Below, piece after piece: positions 1 through 12,119 of a stretch of DNA of 64,000 nt. Location of the stretch: the NCBI GenBank assembly GCA_015680685.1, contig MNCI01006635.1, positions 42,334 through 106,333 of the forward strand. Direction: 5' to 3'. The notes under the pieces are model-generated. The model was not told the DNA's origin. It saw only the letters and a list, made by a program, of their open reading frames with translations, and made no database searches. The position numbers and the translations under genes are program-made. The number at the start of each line of letters is the position of its first letter. Position 1 is the first letter of the stretch. Source of the DNA: Gnetum montanum. Its lineage: Eukaryota; Streptophyta; Gnetopsida; Gnetales; Gnetaceae.

Positions 1-7
1 CAGGTTC

Positions 8-565
8 ATGTCTAATCTAGAAAAGGAGCATTGGAAAGTTGTAAAGTGGCTCCCAAGATATTTGAAAAGAACTTCAGATATGGCACTTTATTTTAAAAGG
101 AGAAGTATTACTCTACAAGGTTTTTTTGATGTAGATTTGGGGGGTGATTTGTACATTAGGAAGAGCACCATTGGTTATATTTTCATTGTGGGTAGTATAG
201 CTATGATTTGGATTTCTTGACTTCAGAAGAGCATTGCTCTCTCAACCATAGAAGTAGAATATATGGCTATATCAAAAGCTAAAAAGGAGATGATTTGGTT
301 GAAGGTTAAGAGAGGTAGGTAAGACACATAATAACATTATGTTCTTTAGTGATAGTTAGAGTGTCATACATCTAGCTAGAGATCTAGTTTTTCATTCCAA
401 ATCTAAACATATTTAGTTGATGTATCATCATATTTGTGGGTTGATAGATGATGGGACACTATTGCTGAGGAAGATTCCTAGGTCAAAAAACCCTACATAC
501 ATGTTGACCAAGGCAGTCACCATTGCTAAGCTAAGGTTCTACATGATCTTAGTAGGCCTCCATGG
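8..565 (+). pseudogene. Ty1/copia RNase H, C-terminal remnant
   Basis: This is the end of a copia-type polyprotein. An open stretch (8-220) carries the block that precedes and enters copia RNase H (KEHWK..KWLPRYLKRTSD, then RKSTIGYIF). After one TGA the frame goes on with LQKSIALSTIEVEYMAISKA, the hallmark ALSTTEAEYMA motif. A later segment (340-565) reads QSVIHLARD..FHSKSKHI and ends near the usual LTR-proximal position. At least one frame break lies between 310 and 345. The element continues left of the window. It is clearly dead: the stop falls inside the RNase H domain. The family assignment is confident; the exact end is approximate. Confidence 0.85.
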
Positions 566-664
566 TTAGCGATGAGGAGGCATTTTACTAGGAGTTGATA
601 GTGTACATGGGAGAAGCAAGGTTGCATGAGTTTTATTTTCTAGATCAATCTCCAAGTGGAAGAT

Positions 665-920
665 TGTTGGAGTCATGTGGAAACTGATCTAGATTATTGG
701 GTCATGGGCCAATTTTGGTTACAGATAATTTCTTGATGCATATTTATGTAACGTTCCAAAACTCTTTTATAACTATAATCTAAAATATATATAATGAAAC
801 ACTAGTGTAGCTATGAATTAGAGGCAATCTTACTAAACTACGAAAATTCTGTGTTCTCTTTGTATCTATTTTTGTTGTTCTTCTTTTTTTTTTTTTTGCT
901 TGATTTTTTTTCTAACAACA
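665..920 (+). repeat. 3' LTR of the copia element
   Basis: A purine-rich tract (CAAGTGGAAGAT, the usual copia polypurine signal) ends just before TGTTGG at 665, and the segment closes with CAACA at 920. The TGTTG...CAACA ends form the expected short inverted repeat. About 256 bp is a normal size for a short copia LTR. It follows the RNase H remnant by about 100 bp, as expected. The 5' LTR is outside the window, so the boundaries rest on the ends and the polypurine tract only. Confidence 0.65.
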
Positions 921-1049
921 ACATTCTGAGAAATCTCTAGGAGTTGTTACTACTCTAAGAGAGATACCATTATCTCTCTGGCACTAGGATTTAACCTTGT
1001 AGACAACTGCATTTTTTGAACAGAGAAAATGGATCCACCTCCCCCCATC

Positions 1050-2177
1050 AAGCTAACTGTTTGGGCCACCTTATTCAGGTGACTCATCGTAGGCTAGTAC
1101 ATAGATGGATCTCCATCACTCATGCCTACCTATTGCTCTTACTCACTCAAGAGCCATTCTTAACACTCATGCAACTATAGGGATGTTGTAGCAACATCTA
1201 TTACTATTTTCTAAGTGGTAGGTGGAGATGGTGGCTACTTCTCTTCTTCTTGGATAATTGTTGTAGGATTTTTATCCTTCATCATATTCACCCAATTAGT
1301 GGTCGAAGCACATTAGGCATCATCATTAGTATAATGGACTACTCCTCTCTGACATGGTTTTTTGATAAGCAATGAAAAGGGGAGTACCTTCCTTCCACAT
1401 TCATTCTCCTTGAATTGCTTTTCTATCTTCAGATAGATTAGCTATGGAAGGTTGACCAGGAATCTTCCACTCAAAGCAACACATGCACGAGCAGAAAATG
1501 TAGTGATCTTACTAGGTCTCACTGTGAGATTTAGGTAAAAATATGCAATCTTGTAATGGATTCTTTCTGTTGGTGTGGGCATGTCGTATTTCTTGCGGTC
1601 AATACCATAGAACCACTAAACCCATTCCTTTTTGATGTTGGGATCCACCTGCATTAGAATCTCGATGAGATTCACCCTAGTTTCAGGTAACCCAAGTAGG
1701 ACACTAAAATGTCCTTTATATTGAGTAGTAAATCAACCTACCTATTGTTCCAAAATAGAAACATCTCTCCCATATACCACTCCTCATTAGAAGTGATAAT
1801 TTTCCACAGGGGAAAGTCTTTGGTTGGTCCTATACTTTTTTAGTTGCTTGCTCTAAGAAAGAGCCAAAGTTCAACTCTTGGAGCAGTGTCTTCTAGACCT
1901 TCCTTAATTTGATTTGGTTTAGGTAGGCTTCTGTTAAGGTCACCTCAAGGTTTGCTTGTTGGGCTGGTGCCTCATCCTAGTGGGAATGCTCTATTGCTAC
2001 CACCTATGTTTGAATCTGATTAATAAACTCCACTTCAACCCCTTCCCTAAGAGGTCCTATGGCATGGATTACAATTAATTTTTCCTAAGCTAGTTCTTGG
2101 CCTCTTCCCATTATTAGTTGTTTTTTTCCTGGTTGAGATGGTCCTCCTTCCTGTGTGTGTTTACTTTTTGGTGCCAT
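1050..2177 (-). pseudogene. Broken coding remnant, unidentified
   Basis: Reading leftwards from an ATG at 2177 the frame begins MAPKSKHTQEGG and is protein-like for several hundred bases, with in-frame TAG/TAA stops and at least two frame shifts. A well-preserved piece around 1550-1690 (minus) reads NLIEILMQVDPNIKKEW then FYGIDRKKYDMPTP and HYKIAYFYLNLTVRP. I do not recognise the family. Its place between two retroelements suggests the gag-like part of another retrotransposon, but no RT, protease or integrase is attached. It shares no obvious similarity with elements A-C. Confidence 0.4.
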
Positions 2178-2329
2178 CTACAGTCACAACACATCCATGG
2201 ATTAGTAGGTATAATGTGTAACTTAAAATTTTTGGATACCTCATATTGTTAATTAGTTACACCTAGCTATGGTTTAACCATGGTAGATTGATTATTTTAT
2301 TAAATTAAATTTTTTATTTTTAGTGTCAT

Positions 2330-4330
2330 CAGAGCTCGTTCGAAGGGTTTAAATTTCATAATTTCGTGTTTTAATGATGATTTCTTAGTTAAAACTTTGT
2401 AGGAGATAGAAAAATGTCAAAACAATTTCCACCAAAAATGGCATGTTTTTGGCCCTCATGACTAATAGCTTATCTCTAGGAGCTAAAGGGTCAAAGAATG
2501 GAGTGATTCGAACAAATGGTTATAAAGTTATGGGCTCTGGAAGGTTCTAGGCTCTGAAAATTGCAAAAAATCCTTGAACATATGAGAACAAATGTGAAAA
2601 TTTCTAAGGAAGTCATGCATATATATATTATTTTTATGTTGCATCAACAAGGACATATATACGAGGCCTCATATATGCATGGGTTCCATCAATGAGGCCC
2701 TATTTATGAGGTCTATAAACAAAATTTTCAAATTGAAATATTTGAAAAAATACAATGAATATTTGAATGAATTTGGAATTTTTGAAGTCCCAAAAAAGCT
2801 AAGAATATGATAAAAATAATTGAAGAGGATCTTTAAAAGCTCAAAAATTTAAATTTTGATGGAGAATATGTGAATTAAAGAAAATATTTAAAGGAGCACA
2901 TGGTTGAATGAAGAAGATGGATGCATGAAATATTTTGATTGCAAAAATGCCTAAGGATGAGGTGCTTAATGAACCCAACCAAGAGATATGAAAGTGAGTC
3001 CTTCCCATAGCAAACACATGCCCTGTTTTCCCTTACATAACCTCAACCAAAGGAGTTCATGGCCCCTATAGGTGATTAATGGTTTATGAAACTTATGGAC
3101 CAAAACCTAGAAGATTCTACCAAAGAATTCAAGTACGTTAGGCAAAGACACCGAACAAGAACATGGTTACTAGCAATGAGGTGAGGTATGGATAGCATGA
3201 ATGGATGATGAAGAAGGTGTAATGAAGTTCCACATTGAGGTCATAAGAAGTCCCTTGTGGATTTGTGATTGAATAACTTGAGAAGATTCATCCTTAGTCT
3301 AGATCAAAACCAACCACTTTCAATGACTTTACATCATCACTCCAAGACTGATCCATCCCCCTAAGATACAAGAGTGCTCCATAGAACAAACCACCATTTC
3401 TTAAAGAGAATAAAAGAGAAGTAGGAAGTGAGAGAGGACATTAGTTAGAGAGAACCTTCAAGCATGGGTAACATGTCTTTCTAGTTCCATAACTAGTGTT
3501 TGTAGCCCATTTATTTGTCTAATGGATGTGCTTTGAATTCCCACCATTTTTTTTGTTTTTTGTTTGTTTCTTTATTTTTTTTCCTTATTTTTTTTTTTTT
3601 GAAATTTTTGGATGTGAACTACACCATGCAAAGACTTATTTAACTTCCTATTTATGGTTGACACGAAACAGTAAGAAATCCATGAAAAAACTCATGCACC
3701 CAAGTAAGTAGAAGAGTACAAAGAGTATTTAATCCCCTTGAAGTCACACCTTGTGCAAACATTTGAATCCTTCCTAATTCTAGAAACAACCATTGTCATA
3801 AATTTATTAAAGGTTGTTTTAATGAAAGGGACCTCATATTCTGAAAACAATGAAAACCATAGATTTTTCTGGATTGGTGGATGTCATGGATTCACCACTT
3901 GTTCCATGAAAAAGAAACCATGTCTTAGCCATTGGTACAAAAATTCAGAAATAGAAACTAGACATCACCAAATAAAAATATTAAGTGCAAACCACCATTA
4001 GAAATAGCTACATCACCACTATGTCCTATTGGCATCAAGCATGTTTATTAACAACAATTAGAAAATCACACTAAAATAAAGTTTTAAATGTATGAACGAT
4101 GGTGTAAAATAGGAAACATTTTTAAAATCAAAAAGGTATAAAATAAATAATTTGCAAAAAAAATGTGTAAAATAAAAAATAGAAAAATTGAGGAGACACG
4201 TATATGATTTGTATTGATGGTCATCTCCCCCATGATTGAGTTGGAAGGAGGTGATCCAAAAAATTAAACATGGTTGTCCATCCATTGAGGTATTTGTTGC
4301 ATTATCTTACTTAGGCTCATGAAAAGGCTT
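2330..4330 (-). other. 3' non-coding region of element A
   Basis: About 2 kb follows the integrase with no credible coding frame. It holds the polypurine-like block near 4225 (CTCCCCCATGA on plus), an inverted-repeat module at 3517-3635 around a T-rich stretch, and a second polypurine-like block near 2455. The same landmarks, in the same order, occur in B and C. Short open stretches here (for example 3526-3711 and 3738-4001 on plus) look like chance frames. Confidence 0.5.
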
Positions 4331-4333
4331 TAC

Positions 4334-5430
4334 CTACTGGATGTTGACCAACTGCTTCTTGTGTGGGTTTTTAGGTTTGTATATAATCATGACCCTAGAA
4401 GGAAAGGTTTCATTGATTATATAAGGTCCCTTCCATAATATTTGGAATTTGGTTCTTTGAGAAACATGTGTGGAGTTCCAATAGAGGACCTTATCTCTAG
4501 GTTGAAATTTGATCCTTCTGATTCTTAGGTCATGTTGTTGTTTGTTGAATGCCTTGTGTACTTCATTCAAGGATAGGGCCACTAATCAATTTTCTTCTAG
4601 CACATTCAGGTTTATTAATCTTTTTTTTTATGCCAAGCTACGGTCAAAGGTCCAATTCACAAGTTCTTGAAAGTGTATGGAGCTCAAATTAGATAGGTAG
4701 AGTTGGTAATTTTCTATATACTAGCTCATAGGGAGAGTAGCTTATCAAGAGTTTCCATGTTGAGCAGTAGGCCCAAAGGGCATCATTTAAGTTTGTGCTC
4801 TAGTCTCTCCTATATTTGCTAATAGTTCTTATTAGAATCTTCATGATCTCCCTGTTAGTAACCTCTACTTAATCATTGGCCTGGGGTGCTAGGGTGTTGT
4901 TAATCTATGTTCAACCCCTAAGCATTGCAAAAGCTTCTGAAAAGTACCACCTATAAAATGAGTTTTGTTACCAGAAATCAGTGTATGTGGCATCCAAAAC
5001 CTACTTACAACATTTTGTTATATAAACTACATAGCAATGGATGATGTATAGTCCATGACGACTACTGCTTCTACCCATTTTATGTAGTAATCAACAACAA
5101 CAATTATATATGCTTTTCCATTTGACATGGGTCTGATGGAATGCATGAAATCCATGCCTCATATGTCAAAGGATTCTAGTGGTTGAATCCACTATTGAGG
5201 ACCCTTCATTCATGTGGTCATCCCACCATCTCATTAATAGCATTCATAGAATCAAACAAATTGGTGACCATCCTTGAAGATTGTAGGCCAATAGTATCCT
5301 ACCATTAGGATTTTTATGGCCATGCATCTTGCCACATAGTGGCCCCCACAAGGACCCTCATGAGCATACTAGAGAACATGCAATTGATTAGCGTCATGTA
5401 CATACCAAAAAACTAGGCGATTGATGCACG
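4334..5430 (-). pseudogene. Element A integrase remnant
   Basis: The minus strand carries a decayed integrase. The core segment near 4850-4900 reads ANDQVEVTNREIMKIL, which keeps the catalytic Glu of the D,D-35-E triad that element C has lost. Then come ELVYRKLPTLPI and a C-terminal open stretch (4334-4582) with RRIKFQPRDKVLYWNSTHVSQRTKFQILWKGPYII, the usual gypsy integrase C-terminal fold. No chromodomain follows. Stops and frame shifts interrupt the zinc-binding and core parts. Confidence 0.75.
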
Positions 5431-5689
5431 TCTTATAAAGGTGTCTATTGATTTCCATGAAGTGTTTGGCCTAATAAAGAAACTGTTGTTTCTTCTTGTA
5501 GTCCAAATATTGTGGCATCTCTTAAGTGAGAAGATAAGTGAGGATGTCATCATACCATTTGGATATTGTGGGCATATGTTCATTGCACCTACAAAGAGGA
5601 GTTCATCTAGGAATTGATCAGAGAATGAGATCTCCTCCTCTTTATCATCCCATTGTAATTGAGAGATGGTCAACAACCACATTCTTAGT

Positions 5690-6190
5690 CCTCTTTCAAT
5701 CTATCATCATAAGATCTAATTCTTACAAGATCACTAGCCATCGTATGACATGAGAGCTCACTATTGGCTTGTTCATGAGGAAGTAAATGGCACTATGGTC
5801 AATGTGCATAAACACTTTATATCCAAGCATGTAGTACTTGAACTTATCCACAACATATACCATCACCATTAGTTCTTTCTTCGTTGTGGTGTAATTCAAC
5901 TATGCACTATAATGCCTTGACTTGCGCAGTGGATGTAATATGGACATTTCTTATTGTCCAACTATGTAAGTATGGCTCCCAAGGCATAATTTGATGCATT
6001 TTTCATGATATGAAATGGTTTGGACTAGTCAAGTGCTCATAGAATTGAAGTCTCTACAAGCTTCTTCTTGAGGCTCTGGAATGCCTTTTCACATTCTTTG
6101 GTCTAGATGAATGAAGCATCTTTCTTTGTTAGCTCAACCAATGATTTTGCAATCTTAGATAAATTTTCTATGAATTTCCTGTAGTAGCCA
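5690..6190 (-). pseudogene. Element A RNase H remnant
   Basis: Downstream of RT the minus strand gives the connection (KFIENLSKIAKSLVELTKKDASF) and RNase H pieces with a LNYTTTKKEL motif near 5885, the equivalent of QLNYTTIEKEF in element C. Frame breaks are frequent. Boundaries are approximate and drawn by position relative to C. Confidence 0.6.
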
Positions 6191-6199
6191 ATGTGTCTA

Positions 6200-6930
6200 A
6201 GGAATGATCAAACATCTTTAATGGTTTTTGGTTAATTAGTTATTCCTTGAATGATCCTTATCTTTTTAATGTCCACCTCAATTCCTATGTGATAAATTCT
6301 ATACCCCAGTACAATGCCTTCTTGGACCATGAGATGGCTCTTCTATCAATTGAGCCATAGGTTTATTTCCAGACATCTTTTAAGTACTTGCTCAAGGTGG
6401 TCATAGGCTGGGTTGAACATAGCATCATAAATGGATAAGTCATCCATAAAGACTTTCACTCTGTTACCAATTTTTTGCTAAAAGATGCTTAAGACCATAC
6501 ATTGAAAAGTGGTAGGATCATTGCATAAACAAAAAGGCATCTTTTAATATGCAAAATTTCCTTAGGGACTCATGAATGTTGTTTTGGCCTAGTCTTCTAG
6601 TACAATTTGGATTTGGTTATAGCCACTATAACCATCCATAAAACTATGATAGCAATGCCTAGATATGGTGTCCAACACCTGATCAACGAATGACAATGGA
6701 AAATGATTTTTGAATGTTGTCATGTTTAATAACTTGAAGTCAATACAAACTTGCCACTTGCCACCTCTCTTTGGCACTATCATATGTGGGCTAACCCACT
6801 CACTATTTGCTATGGGGTAGATGAGCCCCACCTTGAGGAGTTGCTCAATCTCCTCTTTGATGATTTGCTTCAATTTCATATTCAACTACCATTGTGGCTA
6901 CCTCCTTGGCTTCATGGATGAACCAGTATA
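6200..6930 (-). pseudogene. Element A reverse transcriptase remnant
   Basis: The RT fingers and palm are well preserved: EEIEQLLKVGLIYP, then SEWVSPHMIVPKRGGKWQVC, then DGYSGYNQIQI (6589-6885, minus). Further on, VKVFMDDLSIYD (about 6430-6460) contains the catalytic Asp pair in an FMDD box. The connection continues with QEGIVLGYRI and DIKKIRIIQGI. Stops separate the segments. It is the closest relative of the RT in element C within the window. Confidence 0.85.
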
Positions 6931-7432
6931 AATGTGATATTGGCATATCTGTGGATCAATTCCAGTAAGTTTAGGATGTGACTAGGTAAAGGTTGTTATT
7001 CATCTATTGACCACTTTCAACAGTTTTGCTTTTTTCATGGGAGCAAGTTTGGCAATAAGTATGACCAGCTTGCCATTTTTCAAGAATGCATATTCTAGAA
7101 TGGCATGTAGAGTTTTCAACTCTAGGGCTCTTGTTTGAAATTCTTAGAAATATCCAACTCTCCCCAAGTGCTATCATCATTTTCATCATTAGAGAGTTGG
7201 TGATGAACTTTCTCTAGTTCATCTATGCCTGCAACATAAGCGCATGTTAGGCTCTTAGTCAGTTCCATACACATTGTGTTGCTTTTAAGATTAATAGTCA
7301 ACCACTAGGTGCACTCTTGTTTTGTGACTACTACGTACAGAAACCTTTGAATATCTACTTCATGTGCACATTGCTTACATGCGGAAATAGATCCTTGTTT
7401 CAAGAACTAGAGTTTCTGCATAGAAGTGCACC

Positions 7433-7966
7433 CTATATCGTTGTACATGATGCATGGAACTTGCTTCTTCTTAATCTTTCCAAGTGCATTTTCCTTAGAT
7501 ATTTTAGAAAAATATGTCTTATGTCCATTCTCGAATTAACAGTGCTTAGACATGTCCTTCTCATAATTTTTGGGAAGTCCTCCTTATAGTTCTCAACCTT
7601 GATTACTAGGAAATTAGTAGGATAAGACCACTCATAGATAATGGTCACAATGTCTTCTACCAGTCCCAATGGAATAGTAATGGACTAGTTTGCCAAGTCT
7701 AATTAGATATTGCTCTTCTTGAGAGGTGGTAGGTTCCAGGTAGTATACATCTTAAGAAGAGCTTTATGTGGTTCATTCCTAGTAATCTGTAAATGGATAA
7801 GAGGACTCCCAAGATCAACTAATTTCCTGGGAAGGTTGCTAGCCAATATCCAATCATATACAACATGAGTAAGCATAACAATATGGATTTTAGGTCGTAT
7901 TTGATTTGAAGGGTTCCCCATGGAATGGTTTATAGAGGATGAGGTAGGAGTAGCATGACCAACCAC
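7433..7966 (-). pseudogene. Element A retroviral-type protease remnant
   Basis: Two overlapping reading frames give the protease region: MLTHVVYDWILASNLPRK, then KALLKMYTTWNLPPLKK, then GLVEDIV..WSYPTNFLVIKVENY..FPKIMRRTCLSTV, the last being the flap-to-GRPFL region. Compared with element C the active-site loop is gone: C has KALL-DSVSSVNLIWQ-KMY, while A goes directly from KALL to KMY (junction at 7753/7754). This is an in-frame loss of 33 bp that removes the catalytic Asp. Confidence 0.75.
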
Positions 7967-8499
7967 CTAAGTTTGTGGGGGCTTAGTAGGATTATTGGAT
8001 TAGAAAAATGATCTTTTACAAGCATGAAATTTTGAACCACTCGGTTGATTAACTAGTTTTAGATTGATGGACCTAGTAGCATTATGTTGCTGTGGTTGGG
8101 TTGGAAGTTCATCCTACATGGATGGAGCAGGTAGTAACTACGTTGAGGGTGGAGGAACAAGTGCAAGAACAAGAGAAGGATAAGGATGGAATGTGGTATC
8201 CCCCCTAGAATGTGGAGAATGAGTTCTATAGTATTCAAGAAAATAGTAGTAATGTTGGAAAGGAGAAGCATGACTAGAAGAGTCACATGGAGATAGGGGT
8301 TGCTAAACGTAATACCCATATGGATCTAGTTATATGTAAGGGTACTACAACCTTGGTGGTGGCATCCCCCACAACTATGGATGTTAACACTATTGGTACT
8401 ACTCGTATGGCTATGGTGGAGTTCCACTTGGATAATATTGTTGTTGCTAATGGAACTACCTAAGATTGCCTTGAGGATAAGGTAATCTTCTTGGTGTTT

Positions 8500-10409
8500 G
8501 TCTTTTTCTTAGTCATAGATTCAAAGCATACACCCCAGACTCCTGTAAGTGTAACACGATGAGGCAACATCCCTTAAAATTTTCATATTGGTAGATGTCA
8601 TATCCACCATCATCATCAAATTCAATTTTCATAATTTTCTCTATGGCAACAATCTTGCCCTTACCCCTTTGATTGGCACATTCAACTTCCTTTTGCATCC
8701 TGCAGTCATGATTACTACTTTGTTCTTTGGACTCTTTGGAAATTTTTAGAATAGCTTGAAATTTTCTATCCATAGAATCCCACAACTAATCTACCTTAGT
8801 TGAAATTTCAAAGATAAATTCTTGAATCGGTAAGGTTTTCCAGTTCACCATCTCATCAAGTGGTGATTCCTCCTCATTGTCATACAATCAAACCTCCCTC
8901 TTACAAATGGAAGGATCTTGGTTGTATTTTTATGCACTCTTGCATTTCCTTAACTCTTCTTCTTCTTTTGCTACCTGCTTGATCAACCTTTGGAGCTGAT
9001 GGCCTCTTGACTCTAACAATCTTCCTTGGGTATAGATCCCAAGAGTTCTTCTCATTTAAGAGGAAAGCCCATCTGTGATATGCCGAAGTCATTCCTGCTA
9101 CTAAGAGTAACCATGGCCAGGGCATCATTATAGTAAGGAATAATATCTGCCCATGGCAACATCCAAGGACTTATGTATTCCTTACTTCCAGCCTTGGATC
9201 TACCTTCTCAAATTAGATCTTAGGGAGTACATTTGATACTTGTTGTTGAATAATTCAAGTATTGTAATCCATTTAGGGACTGATTCCAACTCCAAGGACT
9301 AGTATAAGCTTTTTGCTGCTTTGATGAGTATCTTGGAAAAAAACTTAAGCTTATGCTAGTCATTTTCTATGTTTTGGAAGACATAAGCATCTTGAAAAGC
9401 CTAAATATGGTTTTTTGGATTGGAGTTATATCCTCCCTCAAACTTGGGGATGTTGTTCATATACAATTGCTTAATCTTTCTATCTTTCACATGCCTTGTT
9501 GGAATTATCATTACCTCTGCAATGTTTAGCATGCTTTGGGTGGTGAGCAAAGGCTCATCATAGCCCTAACCTTGGTGCCTATGATGCCCTTTACTACACC
9601 TTCATTCATGGTGATGGACCTCTCTTAAATGCCCACACCCTAGATCATGACTTACTTGATGATCCCTACAATCATCTTGGTCTCGTCAATCACATCCATC
9701 ATGATTTCGTCCCCTATGATTACATTTAAAACTAGAAGAGGAAGAAGATGATAATGAAGGTGAAGAGGAAAGAGGACTAGCACCATCATGGTGCCTACCA
9801 CCCCCTCTTCAATGGTCGCAGCCATGATCGTGATCATGCTACTTGCTCATGTTCCTGCCATGACTCTCCTCCTTGGATCCCCCTTTGTCATGGGATTTGT
9901 TCTTGCTAGAACTAGGATTATGTATTGTGGACTACAAGTTCTAGTTTTGACCTCCTTCACTGAAGGTAAATATATGAGTCTCTCAATATGGAAAACCCTA
10001 GAGAAGGGTTCTCCACCATCTTTTTGGTGTATCAAGAATGGGGAATCATTGGACTACTTCGCTTCATAGACTCATAACACTGCTCTAGCTAATGATCCAT
10101 TAGACATTATGCATCAATAAGATGATAATCCTTGGCATCACTATTTTGCACAACATATTCAGCATGAAGTCCTTGGATGCCCAACCACATAAAAGTTTGA
10201 TGGAGCATCACAGGAATGGATCAATTAAGTGGCAACACAATGTTACCCTCCATGTCTCACCATCGTAATTATTCATCCTGGCATAGGACAAAGGTGAAAT
10301 TGGATACATAGTCATTAGGATAAGCATATATCACTCTATAATGCTCTGGCACTTGTTGATTTACTTTGTTAGACTTAGGCGGAGAATCACTTCTATGAGA
10401 AGAAGACAT
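8500..10409 (-). pseudogene. Element A gag remnant
   Basis: The frame starts at an ATG at 10409 (MSSSHRSDSP), matching the start of gag in C (MSSSHKSPSS). The core gag motif NNIPKFEGGYNSNPKNHIQ is readable near 9430 (minus), where C has NNIPRFEGGYDTDPQNHL. A C-terminal segment at 8513-8785 (WDSMDRKFQAILKISKES..GGYDIYQYE) has a clear counterpart in C near 25040-25240. Several stops and frame shifts interrupt it. Gag would package the element RNA in a cytoplasmic particle; this copy cannot make it. Confidence 0.7.
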
Positions 10410-10553
10410 CTTGTATTAGAAGACAAGAAATGTAGTGTGCTTTCTTATAATTCTTATAGTTATTTTGATGTATGATATGAATTTAGGATTTGTTCCAATG
10501 ATGTTAAGTAGTTTTTTACTAAATCCTAGATATCACACATAACAAACTAAAGG

Positions 10554-10571
10554 TCCCCAACAAAATCGCTA
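10554..10571 (-). other. Primer binding site of element A
   Basis: On the minus strand, two bases after the LTR end, the sequence reads TAGCGATTTTGTTGGGGA. The canonical tRNA-Asp-type site of Tat/Athila elements is TGGCGCCGTTGCCGGGGA. Twelve of 18 positions agree, and most of the differences are C-to-T or G-to-A transitions. Confidence 0.6.
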
Positions 10572-10572
10572 A

Positions 10573-11402
10573 TGATGAGTGGAAAGCATACGCTATGCCC
10601 AACCATACAACTCACAAGTGTTCATGCATAATCCTGTTGAATTTCATAGACCTTAAGCTCCTAAGTACACTGGTTCTGGGAAGTGAAATCTAATCGTGAC
10701 AATCGTTGTCTTCCCAACTACACTTGTGAAGCTTAGTTGTATGGTTAAGTGTAATTAGGGCACATGATTTTTATTATTTTATGTTTTATTTTCCTATGAT
10801 TGATAACAATTTGAAACCCAATTTATTAACCAATTTAACTAACATGATTACTAATTAATGACTAACTATCCTAACATAAGCATCCAATCTCACTTTCCAT
10901 ACAAATCTTGAATGCATACAACACTGTTGGGTTACCAAGCATTAAGCACTACTAGGATTACCAAGCGTTGTTATGCTCGAAGTGGTTGTACTTATGTGTT
11001 TAATCTATTTAACTTAATTAGTTAATTAATTAAAGTCTTATATATCTTAATTAATCACGTAATTAATGAAAACAGTAAATGTAGAAATAAATCATAAATC
11101 TATTCCAAGTGCTACAAGGTTTGATCAAAAGGCTTGTTTTTATTGTCATTCACACTGGTGTGCTTAGGTACATCAGAGCTTGAATAAATATCTATACACT
11201 TTTTGACTCCTATTTCAGGCACTCAAAAAATATTCTAACTTCAAATGAGAAAACTACAAGAGCTTTGCTACAAGTATGACAACACTCCCTCATAAACATG
11301 ATGGAAGAGCATGTAGTTATAGACTTTATCATGGAGATACGTCAATGAGGCCTTATAAATGTAGCAAATTCTATGTTGAAACAACACTTTGATGCTTCAT
11401 TA
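10573..11402 (-). repeat. 5' LTR of element A
   Basis: The segment opens (minus-strand 3' end) with TGATGAGTGG at 10573, directly next to the primer site, and matches the LTRs of B and C over several blocks: the CAACCATAC..TCACAAG..TTCATGCA block, the GTTGTCTTCCCA block, the GGATTACCAAGC blocks and a TATA-like stretch near 11325. The outer end near 11402 is an estimate from where similarity to the B LTR fades. It then abuts an unrelated plus-strand remnant. Confidence 0.7.
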
Positions 11403-12115
11403 GTAATGAGCATCATGATCATTGTGGTGATTGTGATGAGATTGAGAGTCATGCTATGACTTTTGATGCCATTATGAGTAAGAGGAAGCATAATAACTGT
11501 AATTTATTTGTTGATGATGACTATTCAGATAGTCATTATGAGAACATCATTATTAATGTTGGTGAAAAAATTGATAATGATGTGATTTTTTAGAATTTAG
11601 AGATGCTTGATATTGATTATAGCAATGATATATTTGTGAAGTATGTTAATGGATTTGATTGTCTTGGTTGTAAAATGGATGAGCAACGTGAAGGTAATCT
11701 ACATGATGGTGCTAATGATGAAAGGAATCTAAGTGGTAGACTTCCAATCACTACTAAGAATAAGGCGAAGAAGAGGAAAAAGAAGTAAAGAAAGGGTCTT
11801 AGATTAAGAAATCCTAATCCTTTTTCTTTTTCTTATTTTGCATTTATTGTAAGTTTGAGTCATCATACAGATGCAAGGAAAAAGGAGATGCTCAAATAAA
11901 GAAAGCATGGTGGGGCATGAGGACAAGTCTCCATAAGCAAAGGAAGCTCAAAACCAAAACCTCAAATGAAACTTGTTCTCATGTTATAAATGCATTGAGA
12001 ATTGATTATTGTGCCAAGTGTGATGTCCTTGATTCATGGGGGCATGGTTCCTTCCAACTTATGAAAGGTAATGATACATGGCATTTTTTAAGGATGGAAG
12101 AGTTGGTGTAGAAAC
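11403..12115 (+). pseudogene. Broken plus-strand coding remnant, unidentified
   Basis: Plus-strand sequence directly beyond the element A LTR is protein-like: SNEHHDHCGDCDEIESHAM, then NCNLFVDDDYSDSHYENIII, a TAG, and an open stretch at 11603-11788 ending in a lysine-rich tail. A further frame (11917-12111) reads SLHKQRKLKTKTSNETCSH. The aspartate-rich run and basic tail are the only recognisable properties. I cannot name the family. The setting suggests the 3' coding end of another retroelement. Confidence 0.35.
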
Positions 12116-12119
12116 ACCT

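Larger units (their letters stand above)
2330..11402 (-). mobile_element. Ty3/gypsy element A (Tat/Athila-like), 3'-truncated
   Basis: A minus-strand gypsy element is readable in the order LTR (10573-11402), primer site (10554-10571), gag, protease, RT, RNase H and integrase, then about 2 kb of non-coding 3' region. That 3' region shares landmarks with elements B and C: the CTCCCCCATGA block near 4225, a hairpin module near 3520-3635, and a CCTCATGACTAAT block near 2455. No sequence like the 10573 LTR is seen to the left, so the 3' LTR appears lost or replaced. The left limit is approximate. All frames carry stops. The domain order (integrase last) places it in Ty3/gypsy; the tRNA-Asp-like primer site suggests the Tat/Athila side. 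Confidence 0.8.
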
